DNA of 64,000 nucleotides from Mycobacterium sherrisii (lineage in GTDB: Bacteria > Actinomycetota > Actinomycetes > Mycobacteriales > Mycobacteriaceae). Under the pieces are notes generated by a model. It was not told where the DNA came from. It did no database searches and worked only from the letters and a program-made list of their open reading frames with translations. This document shows positions 27,642-38,829 of this stretch, in pieces; the stretch's first letter is position 1, and every line of letters starts with the position of its first letter. The stretch spans positions 1 to 64,000 of the forward strand of contig NZ_LQPT01000029.1 in assembly GCF_002102355.1 (NCBI RefSeq), written 5' to 3'. The position numbers and the translations under genes were made by a program.

Positions 27642-27953
27642 ATGGGAGACACCTATCACGACCCCGTCGACCATTTGCGAACAACGCGGCCTTTGGCCGG
27701 TGAATCGCTGATCGATGTGCTGCACTGGCCCGGCTACCTGATGGTGGTGGCCGGCGTGATCGGGGTGTGCGGCAGCCTTGCGGCCTTCGGCAGCGGACAC
27801 CAGCACGAGGGCATGACCGTTGGGGTGTCCGGGATCCTGGTGATGGTCGTCGGCCTGATCTGGCTGGCCATCGAGCACCGGCGGGTACGCCGGATCTTCA
27901 ACGAGTGGTACCTCGAACACCCCGATGTGAGCAGGCAGCGGCCCGCCAGCTGA
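27642..27953 (+). CDS. usfY: SigF-operon membrane protein UsfY
   Basis: A 103-residue protein matching UsfY (Rv3288c): the N-terminal MGDTYHDPVDHLRTTRPLAG, two membrane helices (about 35-52 and 61-79) and a basic C-terminal tail. ATG at 27642 is chosen for its GTAGGAG site and because the UsfY family begins MGDTY; a TTG at 27615 is in frame but adds nonconserved residues. Function unknown. Confidence 0.9.
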   Translation: MGDTYHDPVDHLRTTRPLAGESLIDVLHWPGYLMVVAGVIGVCGSLAAFGSGHQHEGMTVGVSGILVMVVGLIWLAIEHRRVRRIFNEWYLEHPDVSRQRPAS

Positions 27954-27979
27954 ACCCGCATAGTGGGCAAAAATTCGTA

Positions 27980-28004
27980 GGTTATCGGACCCATCGAGTG
28001 GGTA
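27980..28004 (+). promoter_or_regulatory. SigF promoter of rsbW-sigF
   Basis: GGTTA (27980-27984), a 15-base spacer, and GGGTA (28000-28004), near-perfect to the SigF consensus GGTTT-N15-17-GGGTA. It lies in the 253-base gap after usfY and would give positive autoregulation of rsbW-sigF with a leader of about 190 bases, the arrangement known in M. tuberculosis. Confidence 0.75.
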
Positions 28005-28206
28005 TCAGGTCTAGACCATGATGAGTGTCTGGGCTTAGGGTGCACCGCATCGACGGGGCCACGAGGTCGGGCGTGCCGGTCCCAACAGGCACCTCCATAG
28101 CGAGTGACATACCGGGCGGCGGTCATGGCCAACCGGGTGGGCTGTAGCGTCCTTTGGTGCGCTCAAAGCGAGGGGTAGTGTGAGTCAAACTTTGCCGGGA
28201 GACCCT

Positions 28207-28644
28207 ATGACTGAGGGTGGTTTGCGCCCTGCCAAGCGTCAACGCGGCCACAGGGCCGTCGAACTGCACGTAGCTGCGCGGCTGGAGAATCTGGCGATGC
28301 TGCGCACCCTGGTGGGTGCGATCGGCACCTATGAGGATCTGGATTTCGACGCGGTGGCGGACCTGCGGCTCGCGGTCGACGAGGTGTGCACCCGGCTGAT
28401 CCGGTCGGCGACCGCGGACGCGACCCTCGTCGTGGTGGTCGACCCGCGCGAGAACGAGTTGATGGTGGAGGCATCCGCGGCATGCGACACCCACGATGTG
28501 GTGTCGCCCGGCAGCTTCAGTTGGCATGTGCTGACGTCGCTGGCCGACGACGTCCAGACGTTCCATGACGGACGCGAACCCAACGAGACCGGCAGCATTT
28601 TCGGTATCACGCTGACGGCGCGACGGGCGGCCGCTGGCCGGTGA
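28207..28644 (+). CDS. rsbW: Anti-sigma F factor RsbW (UsfX)
   Basis: A 145-residue HATPase-fold anti-sigma factor that binds SigF and holds it off RNA polymerase. Family landmarks: VELHVAARLENLAMLRTLVG, the N-box region DLRLAVDEVCTRL and the late GSIFGITLTARR. ATG at 28207 gives exactly the length of M. tuberculosis UsfX (145) and the same number of residues before RQRG; a GTG at 28180 with a good ribosome site (GAGGGG) would add nine. Overlaps sigF by 4 bases (GTGA), so stoichiometric coupling. Confidence 0.94.
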   Translation: MTEGGLRPAKRQRGHRAVELHVAARLENLAMLRTLVGAIGTYEDLDFDAVADLRLAVDEVCTRLIRSATADATLVVVVDPRENELMVEASAACDTHDVVSPGSFSWHVLTSLADDVQTFHDGREPNETGSIFGITLTARRAAAGR

Positions 28645-29429
28645 CAGCGCAAGCTGACGGCGGTTCGGGTTCGCGCCCAAACGAATACGCCGACGTTCCG
28701 GACATGTTCCGTGAGCTGGCCAACATTTCCGCGGATTCGGCGGAATTCCAGCGTCAACGGGACAAGATCGTCGAGCGGTGCTTGCCGCTGGCCGATCACA
28801 TCGCCCGTCGATTCGAGGGCCGCGGTGAGCCGCGCGACGACCTCGTGCAGGTCGCGCGGGTCGGGCTGGTCAACGCCGTGGTGCGGTTCGACGTCGAGAC
28901 GGGCTCGGACTTCGTGTCATTCGCGGTGCCGACGATCATGGGGGAGGTTCGGCGGCACTTCCGCGACAACAGTTGGTCGGTCAAGGTGCCGCGACGGCTC
29001 AAGGAGCTGCATCTGCGCCTCGGCGCCGCCACCGCCGAACTGTCCCAGCGCCTGGGTCGGGCGCCCACCGCCACCGAACTCGCGGCCGAACTCGACATGG
29101 ACCGTGCCGAGGTCGTCGAAGGTCTGGTAGCCGGCAGCTCCTACAACACGTTGTCCATCGATAGCGGCGGGGGCGGCGACGACGACGACGCGCGCGCCAT
29201 CGCCGACACACTGGGCGACGTCGACTCCAGCATGGACCGGATCGAGGACCGGGAGGCGCTGCGGCCGTTGCTGGAAAGTTTGCCGGAGCGCGAACGAACC
29301 GTGCTGGTGCTCAGGTTCTTCGAGTCGATGACCCAGACCCAGATCGCCGAACGGGTCGGCATCTCGCAGATGCACGTGTCGCGGTTGCTCGCGAAGTCGC
29401 TAGCGCGGCTCCGTGACCAACTGGAGTAG
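28641..29429 (+). CDS. sigF: Stress/stationary-phase sigma factor SigF
   Basis: A 262-residue group 3 sigma-70 factor. Region 2 spans about residues 48-120 (LPLADHIARRFEGRGEPRDDLVQVARVGLVNAV is the core-binding part, FVSFAVPTIMGEVRRHFRD the -10 reading part). Region 3 spans about 120-185, and region 4 about 205-262 has the helix-turn-helix TQTQIAERVGISQMHVSRLL. Translation coupled to rsbW. Its last 30 bases overlap the 3' end of the convergent STAS gene. Confidence 0.96.
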   Translation: MTAQADGGSGSRPNEYADVPDMFRELANISADSAEFQRQRDKIVERCLPLADHIARRFEGRGEPRDDLVQVARVGLVNAVVRFDVETGSDFVSFAVPTIMGEVRRHFRDNSWSVKVPRRLKELHLRLGAATAELSQRLGRAPTATELAAELDMDRAEVVEGLVAGSSYNTLSIDSGGGGDDDDARAIADTLGDVDSSMDRIEDREALRPLLESLPERERTVLVLRFFESMTQTQIAERVGISQMHVSRLLAKSLARLRDQLE

Positions 29430-29822
29430 CGGGCGAGTCCGACTGCCACCGGCCGTCACGGCCCCCTTCAGCAGCGGCTCGTCGGACGGCGTCGTGACCG
29501 GCAGGATGCCGTCGGGGGCGCAGACCCGTAGTAACCGCTCGACCGCCGCGCTGGGCACCATGGCCCAGTTCAGCTGCGCCGCAGAGCACACCACATTGAT
29601 CCGGTGCAGCGCTGAAAAGCCTGCTGTGCCAATAAATTCCAGCCGACGTAGATCAAGGACCAGGCGCATCGCCCGCCGGGCGTTGCGCTCGACGTAGACG
29701 ACGAGCTGATCTGAGTTCGCGGCGTCGAGTTCGCCGTCGACGGTGATGACGGTGCCGGCGTCGGTCCGGCTGGCGCTGAATTGCGCCGTGCGGCACCGCT
29801 GCCACGATTGAGTCACAGACAT
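29400..29822 (-). CDS. STAS-domain anti-anti-sigma factor-like protein
   Basis: A 140-residue single STAS domain: GTVITVDGELDAANSDQL, then VLDLRRLEFIGTAGFSALHRI, where the Thr/Ser of IGTAGFS sits at the site phosphorylated or read in SpoIIAA/RsbV-type antagonists. In M. tuberculosis the SigF antagonists RsfA and RsfB are encoded elsewhere; here a STAS gene is tail to tail with sigF and overlaps its coding end by 30 bases. It is a good candidate regulator of the RsbW-SigF switch (inference). About 30 residues after the STAS core form a flexible C-terminal tail. Confidence 0.85.
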   Translation of the reverse strand: MSVTQSWQRCRTAQFSASRTDAGTVITVDGELDAANSDQLVVYVERNARRAMRLVLDLRRLEFIGTAGFSALHRINVVCSAAQLNWAMVPSAAVERLLRVCAPDGILPVTTPSDEPLLKGAVTAGGSRTRPLLQLVTEPR

Positions 29823-30014
29823 TGCTTCACTCCCTCAGCCGAGGATGGGTGCTTTCGACGGCGTCTGCGGCGAAGTGATGCGAAGGGAATTCGCCTTCCG
29901 CGCGGCGCTGACGTCGTCCGGGCGGCTGTGAACTCAACCTGCCCAGAACCCTACCCCCGGTGTGCGGGATGCGACACCGTTCTTAGCTGATTCCCAGGAA
30001 CGTCCGGCCGGCAG

Positions 30015-31808
30015 CTACTTGATTTCGGCGAGCACCGTGCCCTGGGTGATGGCCGCGCCGGCCTCGACCGCCAGACCGGTGATCGTGCCCTCCTTGTGCG
30101 CGGTGACCGGGTTCTCCATCTTCATCGCCTCGAGGACCACGACCAGGTCACCGACCGCGACCTGTTGACCTTCGGAGACCGCGACCTTCACCACGGTGCC
30201 CTGCATGGGCGCGGTGACCGCGTCGCCGGACGCCGCGGCCCCGCTGTGCCCGCCCCGCTTGCGCGGCTTCGGCTTCTTGCGGACCACGCCGGCCGGGTCG
30301 GACGCGCCGCCCGACAGCGCCAGGTCGCCGGGCAGCGACACCTCGAGCCGGCGCCCGTTGACCTCGACCACGACGTTTTGCCGCGGCCTGGTCTCCCCTT
30401 CGTCGAGCGGCTCGCCGCCGGTGAAGGGCTCGATGGTGTTGTCCCACTCCGTCTCGATCCAGCGGGTGTGCACCGAGAAGCTGTTGCCGTCACCGACGAA
30501 TGCCGGGTCGGACACCACCGCGCGGTGGAACGGGATGACCGTGGCCAGGCCCTCGACGTGGAATTCGTCGAGCGCCCGGCGGGCCCGCGCCAGCGCTTCC
30601 TCGCGGGTGGCGCCGTACACGATCAGCTTGGACAGCATCGAGTCGAACTGGCCGCCGATCACCGAACCGGCCTCTACACCCGAGTCGAGCCGGACACCGG
30701 GGCCGGTGGGGATGTCGTAGCGGGTGACCGGACCGGGCGCGGGCAAGAAACCGCGGCCGGCGTCCTCGCCGTTGATCCGGAACTCGATGGCGTGCCCGCG
30801 CGGCGTCGGGTCCTCGGTGAGATCCAGCTTCTCGCCGTTGGCGATCTTGAACTGCTGCAGCACCAGGTCGATGCCGGCGGTCTCCTCGGTGACGGGGTGT
30901 TCCACCTGTAGCCGGGTGTTCACCTCGAGGAACGAGATCAGCCCGTCCTGGCCGACCAGGTACTCGACGGTGCCGGCGCCGAAGTAGTGCGCCTCTTTGC
31001 AGATCCGTTTGGCCGACTCGTGGATCTCCTTGCGCTGGGCGTCGGTCAGAAATGGTGCCGGCGCCTCCTCGACCAGCTTCTGAAAGCGGCGCTGCAGCGA
31101 GCAGTCGCGGGTGCCGGCGACGACGACGTTGCCGTGCTGGTCGGCGATGACCTGGGCTTCGACGTGACGCGGCTTGTCCAGGTAGCGCTCGACGAAGCAC
31201 TCGCCGCGGCCGAACGCGGCAACGGCCTCACGGGTGGCCGACTCGAACAGTTCGGGGATCTCTTCGATCGAGCGGGCCACCTTCATGCCGCGGCCCCCGC
31301 CGCCGAACGCCGCCTTGATCGCGATCGGCACGCCGTATTCCTTGGCGAACGCAACCACCTCGTCGGCGTCCTTGACCGGGTCCGGGGTGCCCGGCACCAG
31401 CGGTGCCTGCGCCCGCGCCGCGATGTGGCGGGCGGTCACCTTGTCGCCGAGGTCGCGGATCGACTGCGGGCTGGGCCCGATCCAGATCAGGCCGGCGTCG
31501 AGCACCGCCTGAGCGAAATCGGCGTTCTCCGACAGGAAGCCGTAGCCGGGGTGGATGGCGTTGGCGCCCGACTTGGCCGCGGCGTCGAGGATCTTGTCGA
31601 AGTCCAGGTAGGACTCCGCGGAGGTCTGGCCCCCGAGCGCGAACGCCTCGTCGGCCAACCGCACGTGCGGCGACTCGGCGTCGGGCTCGGCGTACACCGC
31701 CACGCTGGACAGGCCCGCATCGCGGGCCGCGCGGATCACCCGGACAGCGATTTCGCCGCGGTTGGCGACGAGCACCTTGGAGATCCTTGAGCTGGCGTGA
31801 CTGGCCAC
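30015..31808 (-). CDS. accA3: Acyl-CoA carboxylase alpha subunit AccA3
   Basis: A 597-residue biotin carboxylase plus biotin carrier. Biotin carboxylase domain about 8-455 with the ATP lid [31 protein letters not shown]; a linker; and a C-terminal biotinyl domain with the acceptor Lys563 in EAMKMEN. It supplies carboxybiotin to AccD5 (propionyl-CoA), AccD4 and AccD6 complexes for mycolate and methyl-branched lipid synthesis. AccD5/AccE5 and the biotin ligase BirA are within 8 kb. ATG start at 31808. Confidence 0.97.
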   Translation of the reverse strand: MASHASSRISKVLVANRGEIAVRVIRAARDAGLSSVAVYAEPDAESPHVRLADEAFALGGQTSAESYLDFDKILDAAAKSGANAIHPGYGFLSENADFAQAVLDAGLIWIGPSPQSIRDLGDKVTARHIAARAQAPLVPGTPDPVKDADEVVAFAKEYGVPIAIKAAFGGGGRGMKVARSIEEIPELFESATREAVAAFGRGECFVERYLDKPRHVEAQVIADQHGNVVVAGTRDCSLQRRFQKLVEEAPAPFLTDAQRKEIHESAKRICKEAHYFGAGTVEYLVGQDGLISFLEVNTRLQVEHPVTEETAGIDLVLQQFKIANGEKLDLTEDPTPRGHAIEFRINGEDAGRGFLPAPGPVTRYDIPTGPGVRLDSGVEAGSVIGGQFDSMLSKLIVYGATREEALARARRALDEFHVEGLATVIPFHRAVVSDPAFVGDGNSFSVHTRWIETEWDNTIEPFTGGEPLDEGETRPRQNVVVEVNGRRLEVSLPGDLALSGGASDPAGVVRKKPKPRKRGGHSGAAASGDAVTAPMQGTVVKVAVSEGQQVAVGDLVVVLEAMKMENPVTAHKEGTITGLAVEAGAAITQGTVLAEIK

Positions 31809-31940
31809 TGCGCCTCCTGTTTGGGCCTATCTAGCAGAGATTGGTCTGCGTGCGTCTCTAAGAGAATTTCTTACAACGATTTTCGGGGAAGTCTAAGCGC
31901 CGCGCCGCCGGGCCGATGAGGCGGTGCCGGGTTTGGGGCA

Positions 31941-32363
31941 TTACTCCGTGGTAGCTCGCAGGCGCCGTTTGATGCGGGCCAGCATCGCCGACATGCCGCG
32001 CAGCCGTAGCGGACTGATCAACGCGGCCAGGCCCAACTCCAGGTAGAAGTCGTCGGGGACTGCCAGGATGTCGGCGGCGGGTTGTTCGTCGAGGCCGGCG
32101 GCCAGGATCGACGCGAATCCGCGGGTGGTGGGCGCCTCGGCCGGGGCGCTGAAGTACAACCGCACCCGGTTCGGGTCGGCCGCGTCCACGTGCAAAAACA
32201 GTGGTGATTGGCATTCGGGGACGGGCTCCATCGCCGCCTCGGCCAGGTCGTCGGGCAGCGCGGGCAGCTCGTCGGCGAACTCCAGCAGCAGTTTCAGCTT
32301 GTCCTGCCCCGCAACTTCGGCGAAGTCGGACATCACCTCGGCCAGCGGCGCGGGCAGGCTCAT
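31941..32363 (-). CDS. SufE-like protein (Rv3284 homologue)
   Basis: A 140-residue SufE/CsdE-fold protein: [27 protein letters not shown], the conserved Cys in [13 protein letters not shown] that accepts sulfur from a cysteine desulfurase, and [10 protein letters not shown]. It starts on the same base where sseA stops (TGATG), so the rhodanese and the sulfur acceptor are translated together and likely pass persulfide sulfur (inference). Confidence 0.9.
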   Translation of the reverse strand: MSLPAPLAEVMSDFAEVAGQDKLKLLLEFADELPALPDDLAEAAMEPVPECQSPLFLHVDAADPNRVRLYFSAPAEAPTTRGFASILAAGLDEQPAADILAVPDDFYLELGLAALISPLRLRGMSAMLARIKRRLRATTE

Positions 32364-33253
32364 CAGACCGGGACGGCTCCCGGGCTCTCGCCCGCGACGA
32401 TCGGCACCCGCACCGTGTTACCCCACTCGGTCCACGACCCGTCGTAGTTGCGGACGCCGGGTTTGCCCAGCAGGTAGGTGAGGACGAACCAGGTGTGGCT
32501 GGATCGTTCGCCGATGCGGCAGTAGACAACTGGGTTGTCGTCGGGCTGCAGGAACCCGTAGATCTCCTCGAGCTCCTCGCGGCCGCGGAACCGCCCGCTC
32601 TCGTCGACCGCCTTGCCCCAGGGGATCGACCGGGCGGTGGGGATGTGCCCGGCCCGCAGCGCGCCCTCTTCGGGGTAGTCGGGCATGTGGGTGCGCTTGC
32701 CCGTGTACTCGTCGGGGGAGCGGACGTCGATCAGCGGCTCGTGGCCCAGGATGCCCAGCACGTCGTCCTTGAAGGCGCGGATCGGGGTGTCGTTGCGCAC
32801 GACGACGGGGTAGCCGGTCGAGGTTTTCGACGGCACCTCCAGGCTGGTGTCGCGACGCTCGGACAGCCAGAGGTCGCGTCCGCCGTTGAGCAGCCGCACG
32901 TCGGGATGGCCGAACAAGGTGAAGACCCACAGCGCGTAGGCCGCCCACCAATTGCTCTTGTCGCCGTAGATCACCACGGTGTCGTCGCGGGAGATGCCTT
33001 TGCGGTCCATCAATTCCGCGAATTGCTCACCGGTGATGTAGTCGCGGACCCGGGGATCGTTGAGGTCGGTGTGCCAGTCGATCTTGACGGCGCCGGGAAT
33101 GTGCCCGACGTCGTAGAGCAGGACGTCTTCGTCGGATTCGACGATGGCCAGACCGGGTGAACCCAGGTGGCCGGACAGCCAGTCGGGGGTGACCAGTCGT
33201 TCCGGGTGGGCGTACTGCGTCAGGGTCGGGCACGGATCGGGGGGAAGCGGCAC
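32363..33253 (-). CDS. sseA: Thiosulfate sulfurtransferase SseA
   Basis: A 296-residue double-rhodanese protein. The N-terminal rhodanese domain (about 15-140) is inactive; the C-terminal domain (about 165-285) holds the active loop YCRIGERSS with the persulfide Cys. Also [14 protein letters not shown] near the end, a common sulfurtransferase signature. Matches Rv3283. GTG at 33253. One-base overlap with the SufE-like gene downstream. Confidence 0.94.
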   Translation of the reverse strand: MPLPPDPCPTLTQYAHPERLVTPDWLSGHLGSPGLAIVESDEDVLLYDVGHIPGAVKIDWHTDLNDPRVRDYITGEQFAELMDRKGISRDDTVVIYGDKSNWWAAYALWVFTLFGHPDVRLLNGGRDLWLSERRDTSLEVPSKTSTGYPVVVRNDTPIRAFKDDVLGILGHEPLIDVRSPDEYTGKRTHMPDYPEEGALRAGHIPTARSIPWGKAVDESGRFRGREELEEIYGFLQPDDNPVVYCRIGERSSHTWFVLTYLLGKPGVRNYDGSWTEWGNTVRVPIVAGESPGAVPV

Positions 33254-33299
33254 AGGTCAAAGCCTACCGTCAGGCCCGCGGGCGCAGACCCGGCCGGGT

Positions 33300-33944
33300 T
33301 TAACGGCCCGGGTGGTTGTCGGCCCACAGGGCCGCAATCGACAGGCCGACCCGGCGTAGCAGTGCGCGAGTCAGCGGCAGGCCGAGTCCGATCACAGCCG
33401 ACGGGTCGCCGTCGACACCGTCGATGAACCAGCCGCCCAGGCCGTCGAGGGTAAACCCGCCGGCCACTTGCAACGACTCGCCGTTGGCCAGGTAGGCCTC
33501 CAGGTCTTCGGGTGACGGATGTCCGAAATGCACTGTGGTGACCGATGTTTGCGCCGCAGAGTCGGTAATTACGTTGTCCTGCAATCGGATTACGCAATGC
33601 CCGGTATACAGCTGGCCGGATCGGCCGGCCATCGACTGCCACAATTCGCGGGCCGCGGCGGTGGATTCCGGCTTGCCGCAGAGCCTTCCGTCGAGGTAGA
33701 GCATCGAATCACAGCCAATGACAACACAATCCGCTGCGACGCCGCGATCCAGTTCCGTCGCGACCCGTTCAGCCTTGGCCCGGGCCAGCGCGCACACCAC
33801 CTCGCCGGGGTCGGCGCTGGGAGTAAGCTCGGCGACGAGGCGGTCTTCGTCGACACCTGAGACAACGACGAGCGGCTCAATTCCGGCTTGGCGCAACACT
33901 TTTCGGCGGCCGGTCGAAGCCGAGCCGAGTACGACGCGCGTCAA
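33300..33944 (-). CDS. maf: Maf-like nucleoside triphosphate pyrophosphatase
   Basis: A 214-residue Maf protein that hydrolyses non-canonical or modified nucleoside triphosphates. Start [18 protein letters not shown], the conserved Asp-Ser of [13 protein letters not shown], and the Thr-rich [29 protein letters not shown] at 33944 is chosen because it overlaps the accE5 stop (TTGA) and gives the family's [10 protein letters not shown] start; the frame is open further upstream but only over accE5 sequence. Confidence 0.93.
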   Translation of the reverse strand: MTRVVLGSASTGRRKVLRQAGIEPLVVVSGVDEDRLVAELTPSADPGEVVCALARAKAERVATELDRGVAADCVVIGCDSMLYLDGRLCGKPESTAAARELWQSMAGRSGQLYTGHCVIRLQDNVITDSAAQTSVTTVHFGHPSPEDLEAYLANGESLQVAGGFTLDGLGGWFIDGVDGDPSAVIGLGLPLTRALLRRVGLSIAALWADNHPGR

Positions 33945-34191
33945 TGGCGACGCATGTGTACGCGTTCCTGCAGGGTGATTCGCTGGTAGTTGCTGATCGC
34001 GTAGCGCAGCCTGTCGACCGGAAGCCCCCACCGGGTGCTCTCGGACGGCGGCTGCGCGGGTGTGCCCCCGACGCTGCCCAACACCGCCATCAACGCGGCC
34101 ACCTCCGCGTCGGTGGGGTTGCCCCGCAGGATCTGAATGTGCGGCTCGTGCGGGTGGTCGGCCTCCCCGCTGACTCCGGCGGTCTGTTCGG

Positions 34192-34195
<4 letters not shown>
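33941..34195 (-). CDS. accE5: Acyl-CoA carboxylase epsilon subunit AccE5, short form
   Basis: An 84-residue protein between accD5 and maf. The conserved core is present: [23 protein letters not shown], then [13 protein letters not shown] and the C-terminal [15 protein letters not shown] typical of actinobacterial carboxylase epsilon subunits. AccE5 in M. tuberculosis, from memory, is about 177 residues because of a long disordered N-terminal part; that extension is absent here (only [17 protein letters not shown] precedes the core). It stabilises the AccA3-AccD5 complex. ATG overlaps the accD5 stop (ATGA) and its stop overlaps the maf start. Confidence 0.92.
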
Positions 34196-35841
<1,646 letters not shown>

Positions 35842-35880
35842 GGGAGTCGAGCTTAGCGGCGGGGATAGGCTGCGCTGACT

Positions 35881-37446
35881 ATGGGCACGGTGGAGTGGAG
35901 CGACGAATGCGACGTGCTCGTTGCCGGCTCGGGCGGCGGCGGCGTCACCGGGGCTTACACCGCCGCCCGCGAGGGCCTGCGGGTGTTGCTGGTCGAGGCG
36001 ACCGACAAGTTCGGCGGCACGACGGCCTACTCCGGCGGGGGCGGGGTGTGGTTCCCGTGCAATCCCGTGCTGGTCCGGGCCGGTAACTGGGGCGGTGTCG
36101 AGGACACCATCGAGGACGCCCTCACCTACTACCGCGCCGTGGTCGGCGACCGCACTCCGCGCGACCTGCAGGAGACGTTCGTGCGCGGCGGGGCGCCGCT
36201 GATCGAGTACCTCGAGCAAGACCCGAACATCAAATTCGTGCCGTTGCCGTGGCCCGACTACTACGGCAAGGCGCCAAAGGCGCGCCTGGACGGTGGGCGC
36301 CACATCGCCGCCAAGCCGTTGGCGGTGGCCGCCGCGCCCGAACTGCGGGACGCGATCCGGGGCCCGCTGGACACCGATCGGCTCGGCGTGCCGACACCGG
36401 CGGACTACTTTCTCGGTGGCCGTGCCCTGATCGCGCGATTCCTCAAGGCCATCGGGCAGTACCCGAACGCCTCGCTGCGGCGCGACACCGCCCTGGTCGA
36501 GTTGGTGCGCTGCGACGGTCGGGTCGCCGGCGCCATCGTCGAGACCGCCGGCAAGCGCCGCGCGATCCGCGCCCGCCGGGGGGTGCTGCTGGCCGCTGGC
36601 GGCTTCGAAGCCAACGACGAGCTGCGCCGCCGCTTTGGCGTGCCCGGCGACGCGCGCGACACCATGGGCGGCCCGGGCAGTCGCGGCCTGGCGCTGCAGG
36701 CCGGCGTCGCCGTCGGCGCCGACACCGACTTGCTGGATCAGGCGTGGTGGTCACCGGGCCTGACGCACCCCGACGGCCGCTGCGCGTTCGCGCTGTGGTT
36801 CACCGGCGGCATCTTCGTCAACCAGGACGGCAACCGGTTCGTCAACGAGTCACAGGCCTACGACCGGGCCGCGCGCGAGATCATCAGGCAACTGCAGGAC
36901 GGCTCAATAACGTTGCCGTACTGGATGATTTACGACGACCGAGAGGGCGAGGTGCCGCCGGTGAAGGCGCCCAACGTCAGCATCGTCGAAACCGAGAAGT
37001 ACGTCGCGGCCGGCCTGTGGCACTCCGCGGACACGCTGGAGGAACTGGCCGCCAAGATCGGCGTCGCGGCCCGGCAGCTGGCGGCAACGGTGGCCCGGTT
37101 CAACGGGTTCGCCGCCGCCGGCGTCGACGACGACTTCGGCCGCGGGGACGAGGCCTTCGACCGCGCGTTCTCCGGCGGCGCCTCGCCCCTGGTCCCCATC
37201 GACCGCCCGCCGTATCACGCGGCTGCGTTCGGCATCTCCGATCTGGGCACCAAGGGCGGGTTGCGGACCGACACCGCGGCGCGGGTTCTGGACGGGTCTG
37301 GCCAGCCCATTGCGGGTTTGTACGCGGCGGGTAACACGATGGCCGCGCCCAGCGGGACCGCCTATCCCGGCGGTGGCAACCCGATCGGGACCAGCATGCT
37401 GTTCAGCCATCTGGCCGTGCTGGACATGCGCGACCGTCCCGCCTGA
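35881..37446 (+). CDS. FAD-dependent 3-ketosteroid dehydrogenase-like oxidoreductase
   Basis: A 521-residue flavoprotein of the fumarate reductase/3-ketosteroid delta1-dehydrogenase group. FAD loop [18 protein letters not shown] near residue 12, [27 protein letters not shown], and C-terminal [25 protein letters not shown]. Length and the last motif fit KstD-type enzymes, which desaturate steroid or related rings. It is inserted between accD5 and birA relative to M. tuberculosis, with its own promoter region of only 39 bases shared with accD5. Substrate not predictable. Confidence 0.88.
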   Translation: MGTVEWSDECDVLVAGSGGGGVTGAYTAAREGLRVLLVEATDKFGGTTAYSGGGGVWFPCNPVLVRAGNWGGVEDTIEDALTYYRAVVGDRTPRDLQETFVRGGAPLIEYLEQDPNIKFVPLPWPDYYGKAPKARLDGGRHIAAKPLAVAAAPELRDAIRGPLDTDRLGVPTPADYFLGGRALIARFLKAIGQYPNASLRRDTALVELVRCDGRVAGAIVETAGKRRAIRARRGVLLAAGGFEANDELRRRFGVPGDARDTMGGPGSRGLALQAGVAVGADTDLLDQAWWSPGLTHPDGRCAFALWFTGGIFVNQDGNRFVNESQAYDRAAREIIRQLQDGSITLPYWMIYDDREGEVPPVKAPNVSIVETEKYVAAGLWHSADTLEELAAKIGVAARQLAATVARFNGFAAAGVDDDFGRGDEAFDRAFSGGASPLVPIDRPPYHAAAFGISDLGTKGGLRTDTAARVLDGSGQPIAGLYAAGNTMAAPSGTAYPGGGNPIGTSMLFSHLAVLDMRDRPA

Positions 37447-37473
37447 CCCGTCCGGCGTTCTAGGCTGGGCCCG

Positions 37474-38301
37474 GTGACCGACCGAGATCGATTTCGTGCC
37501 CCGCTGAACGCCGCCGCGTTGCGCGCCGAGTTGATCGGGACCGGATTGGGTTGGCGGCGCCTCGATGTCGTCGAGCAGACCGGCTCCACCAACGCCGATC
37601 TGCTGGCCCGCGCGGCGAGCGGCGCCGACGTCGCCGGAGCGGTCCTGATCGCCGAGCATCAGACGGCGGGCCGCGGCCGGCACGGCCGCCGCTGGTCGGC
37701 TTCGCCGCGGGCGCAGATCACCATGTCGGTCGCAGTCAGCGTCGTCGACGTTCCGGTGACCGGCTGGGGCTGGTTGCCGCTGGCCACCGGCGTGGCGGTG
37801 GTCGACGCCGTGCGTCCGCTGCTGCCGGGAACTGGCGTGCGCCTAGGCCTCAAATGGCCCAACGACGTCCTGGCCGGAGCGGGGGAACCCACCGGCAAGC
37901 TGGCCGGAATCCTGGCCGAGGTCGCGCGGCCGGTGGTGGTAATTGGTTTGGGGCTCAACGTAACTCAGTCACCCGACGAGGTCGACGGGCCGGGGGCGAC
38001 CTCGCTGTTCGACCTGGGGGTGCCCGCTCCCGGTCGGCAACGGCTGGTGGGCGCGGTGTTGCGCGAGCTCGGTGCCCGGATCGTGGCATGGCAGGCCGCC
38101 CGCGGTGCCGACTGGCAGCTGGCGGCCGACTACCGCGCGCGCAGCCTGACCCTCGGCGCCCGGGTGCGCGCGCAGCTGCCCGGTGACAAAGAGGTCGTCG
38201 GGACCGCCACCGCGATCGACGACCACGGCCGGCTGTGCCTGGAGAGCAAAGGCGAAACCGTCGTCGTTTCCGCTGGTGACGTCGTGCATTTGCGGGGTTA
38301 A
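37474..38301 (+). CDS. birA: Biotin-protein ligase BirA (monofunctional)
   Basis: A 275-residue biotin ligase. Substrate motif EQTGSTNADLL, the biotinyl-AMP loop GRGRHGRRW (about 68-76), the lysine of KWPNDVLAG and GKLAGILAE, and a C-terminal SH3-like domain (about 225-275). There is no N-terminal DNA-binding domain, so it is an enzyme only, not a repressor. It attaches biotin to AccA3. GTG at 37474. Confidence 0.95.
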   Translation: MTDRDRFRAPLNAAALRAELIGTGLGWRRLDVVEQTGSTNADLLARAASGADVAGAVLIAEHQTAGRGRHGRRWSASPRAQITMSVAVSVVDVPVTGWGWLPLATGVAVVDAVRPLLPGTGVRLGLKWPNDVLAGAGEPTGKLAGILAEVARPVVVIGLGLNVTQSPDEVDGPGATSLFDLGVPAPGRQRLVGAVLRELGARIVAWQAARGADWQLAADYRARSLTLGARVRAQLPGDKEVVGTATAIDDHGRLCLESKGETVVVSAGDVVHLRG

Positions 38302-38310
38302 TGTCACCGC

Positions 38311-38829
38311 ATGAGCTATCCCGACAACGCCCTGGCCGCCGGCGAACAGGTCGTCATCCATCGCCACCCGCACTGGAAGCGGCTGATCTGGCCGGTCGTG
38401 ATCTTCATCCTGGCGACCGGGCTGGCAGCGTTCGGGTCCGGCTACGTCAACTCGACGCATTGGGAACAGACGGCCAAGAACATCGTCCATGGGGTGATCT
38501 GGGGGATCTGGCTGCTGGTGGTCGGTTGGCTGACGCTATGGCCGTTCTTGAGTTGGCTCACGACTCATTTCGTCGTCACCAATCGCCGCGTGATGTATCG
38601 GCACGGATTACTGACCCGCAGCGGGATTGATATCCCGTTGGCGCGGATTAATAGCGTGGAATTCCGGGACAAGATTTGGGAGCGGATGTTTCGCACCGGG
38701 ACGCTGATTATCGAGTCGGCGTCACAAGATCCGTTGGAGTTCTACAACATTCCGCGGCTGCGCGAGGTACACGCGCTGCTCTATCACGAGGTCTTCGACA
38801 CCCTGGGGTCCGAGGAGTCGCCCAGCTGA
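38311..38829 (+). CDS. Membrane PH-domain (bPH2/YdbS-like) protein
   Basis: A 172-residue protein, two membrane helices (about 29-48 and 65-87) followed by a bacterial PH domain of the YdbS/bPH_2 type (FVVTNRRVMYRHGLLTRSGIDIPLARINSVEF is split by strands, then IESASQDPLEFYNIP). Matches Rv3278c. Function unknown. It follows birA by 9 bases. Its last 46 bases overlap the end of the convergent GtrA gene. Confidence 0.9.
   Translation: MSYPDNALAAGEQVVIHRHPHWKRLIWPVVIFILATGLAAFGSGYVNSTHWEQTAKNIVHGVIWGIWLLVVGWLTLWPFLSWLTTHFVVTNRRVMYRHGLLTRSGIDIPLARINSVEFRDKIWERMFRTGTLIIESASQDPLEFYNIPRLREVHALLYHEVFDTLGSEESPS

Noticed and set aside
35842-36303. Upstream extension of the accD5 frame
   Set aside because: It covers the divergent flavoprotein gene; AccD5 proteins begin at MTSVTD.
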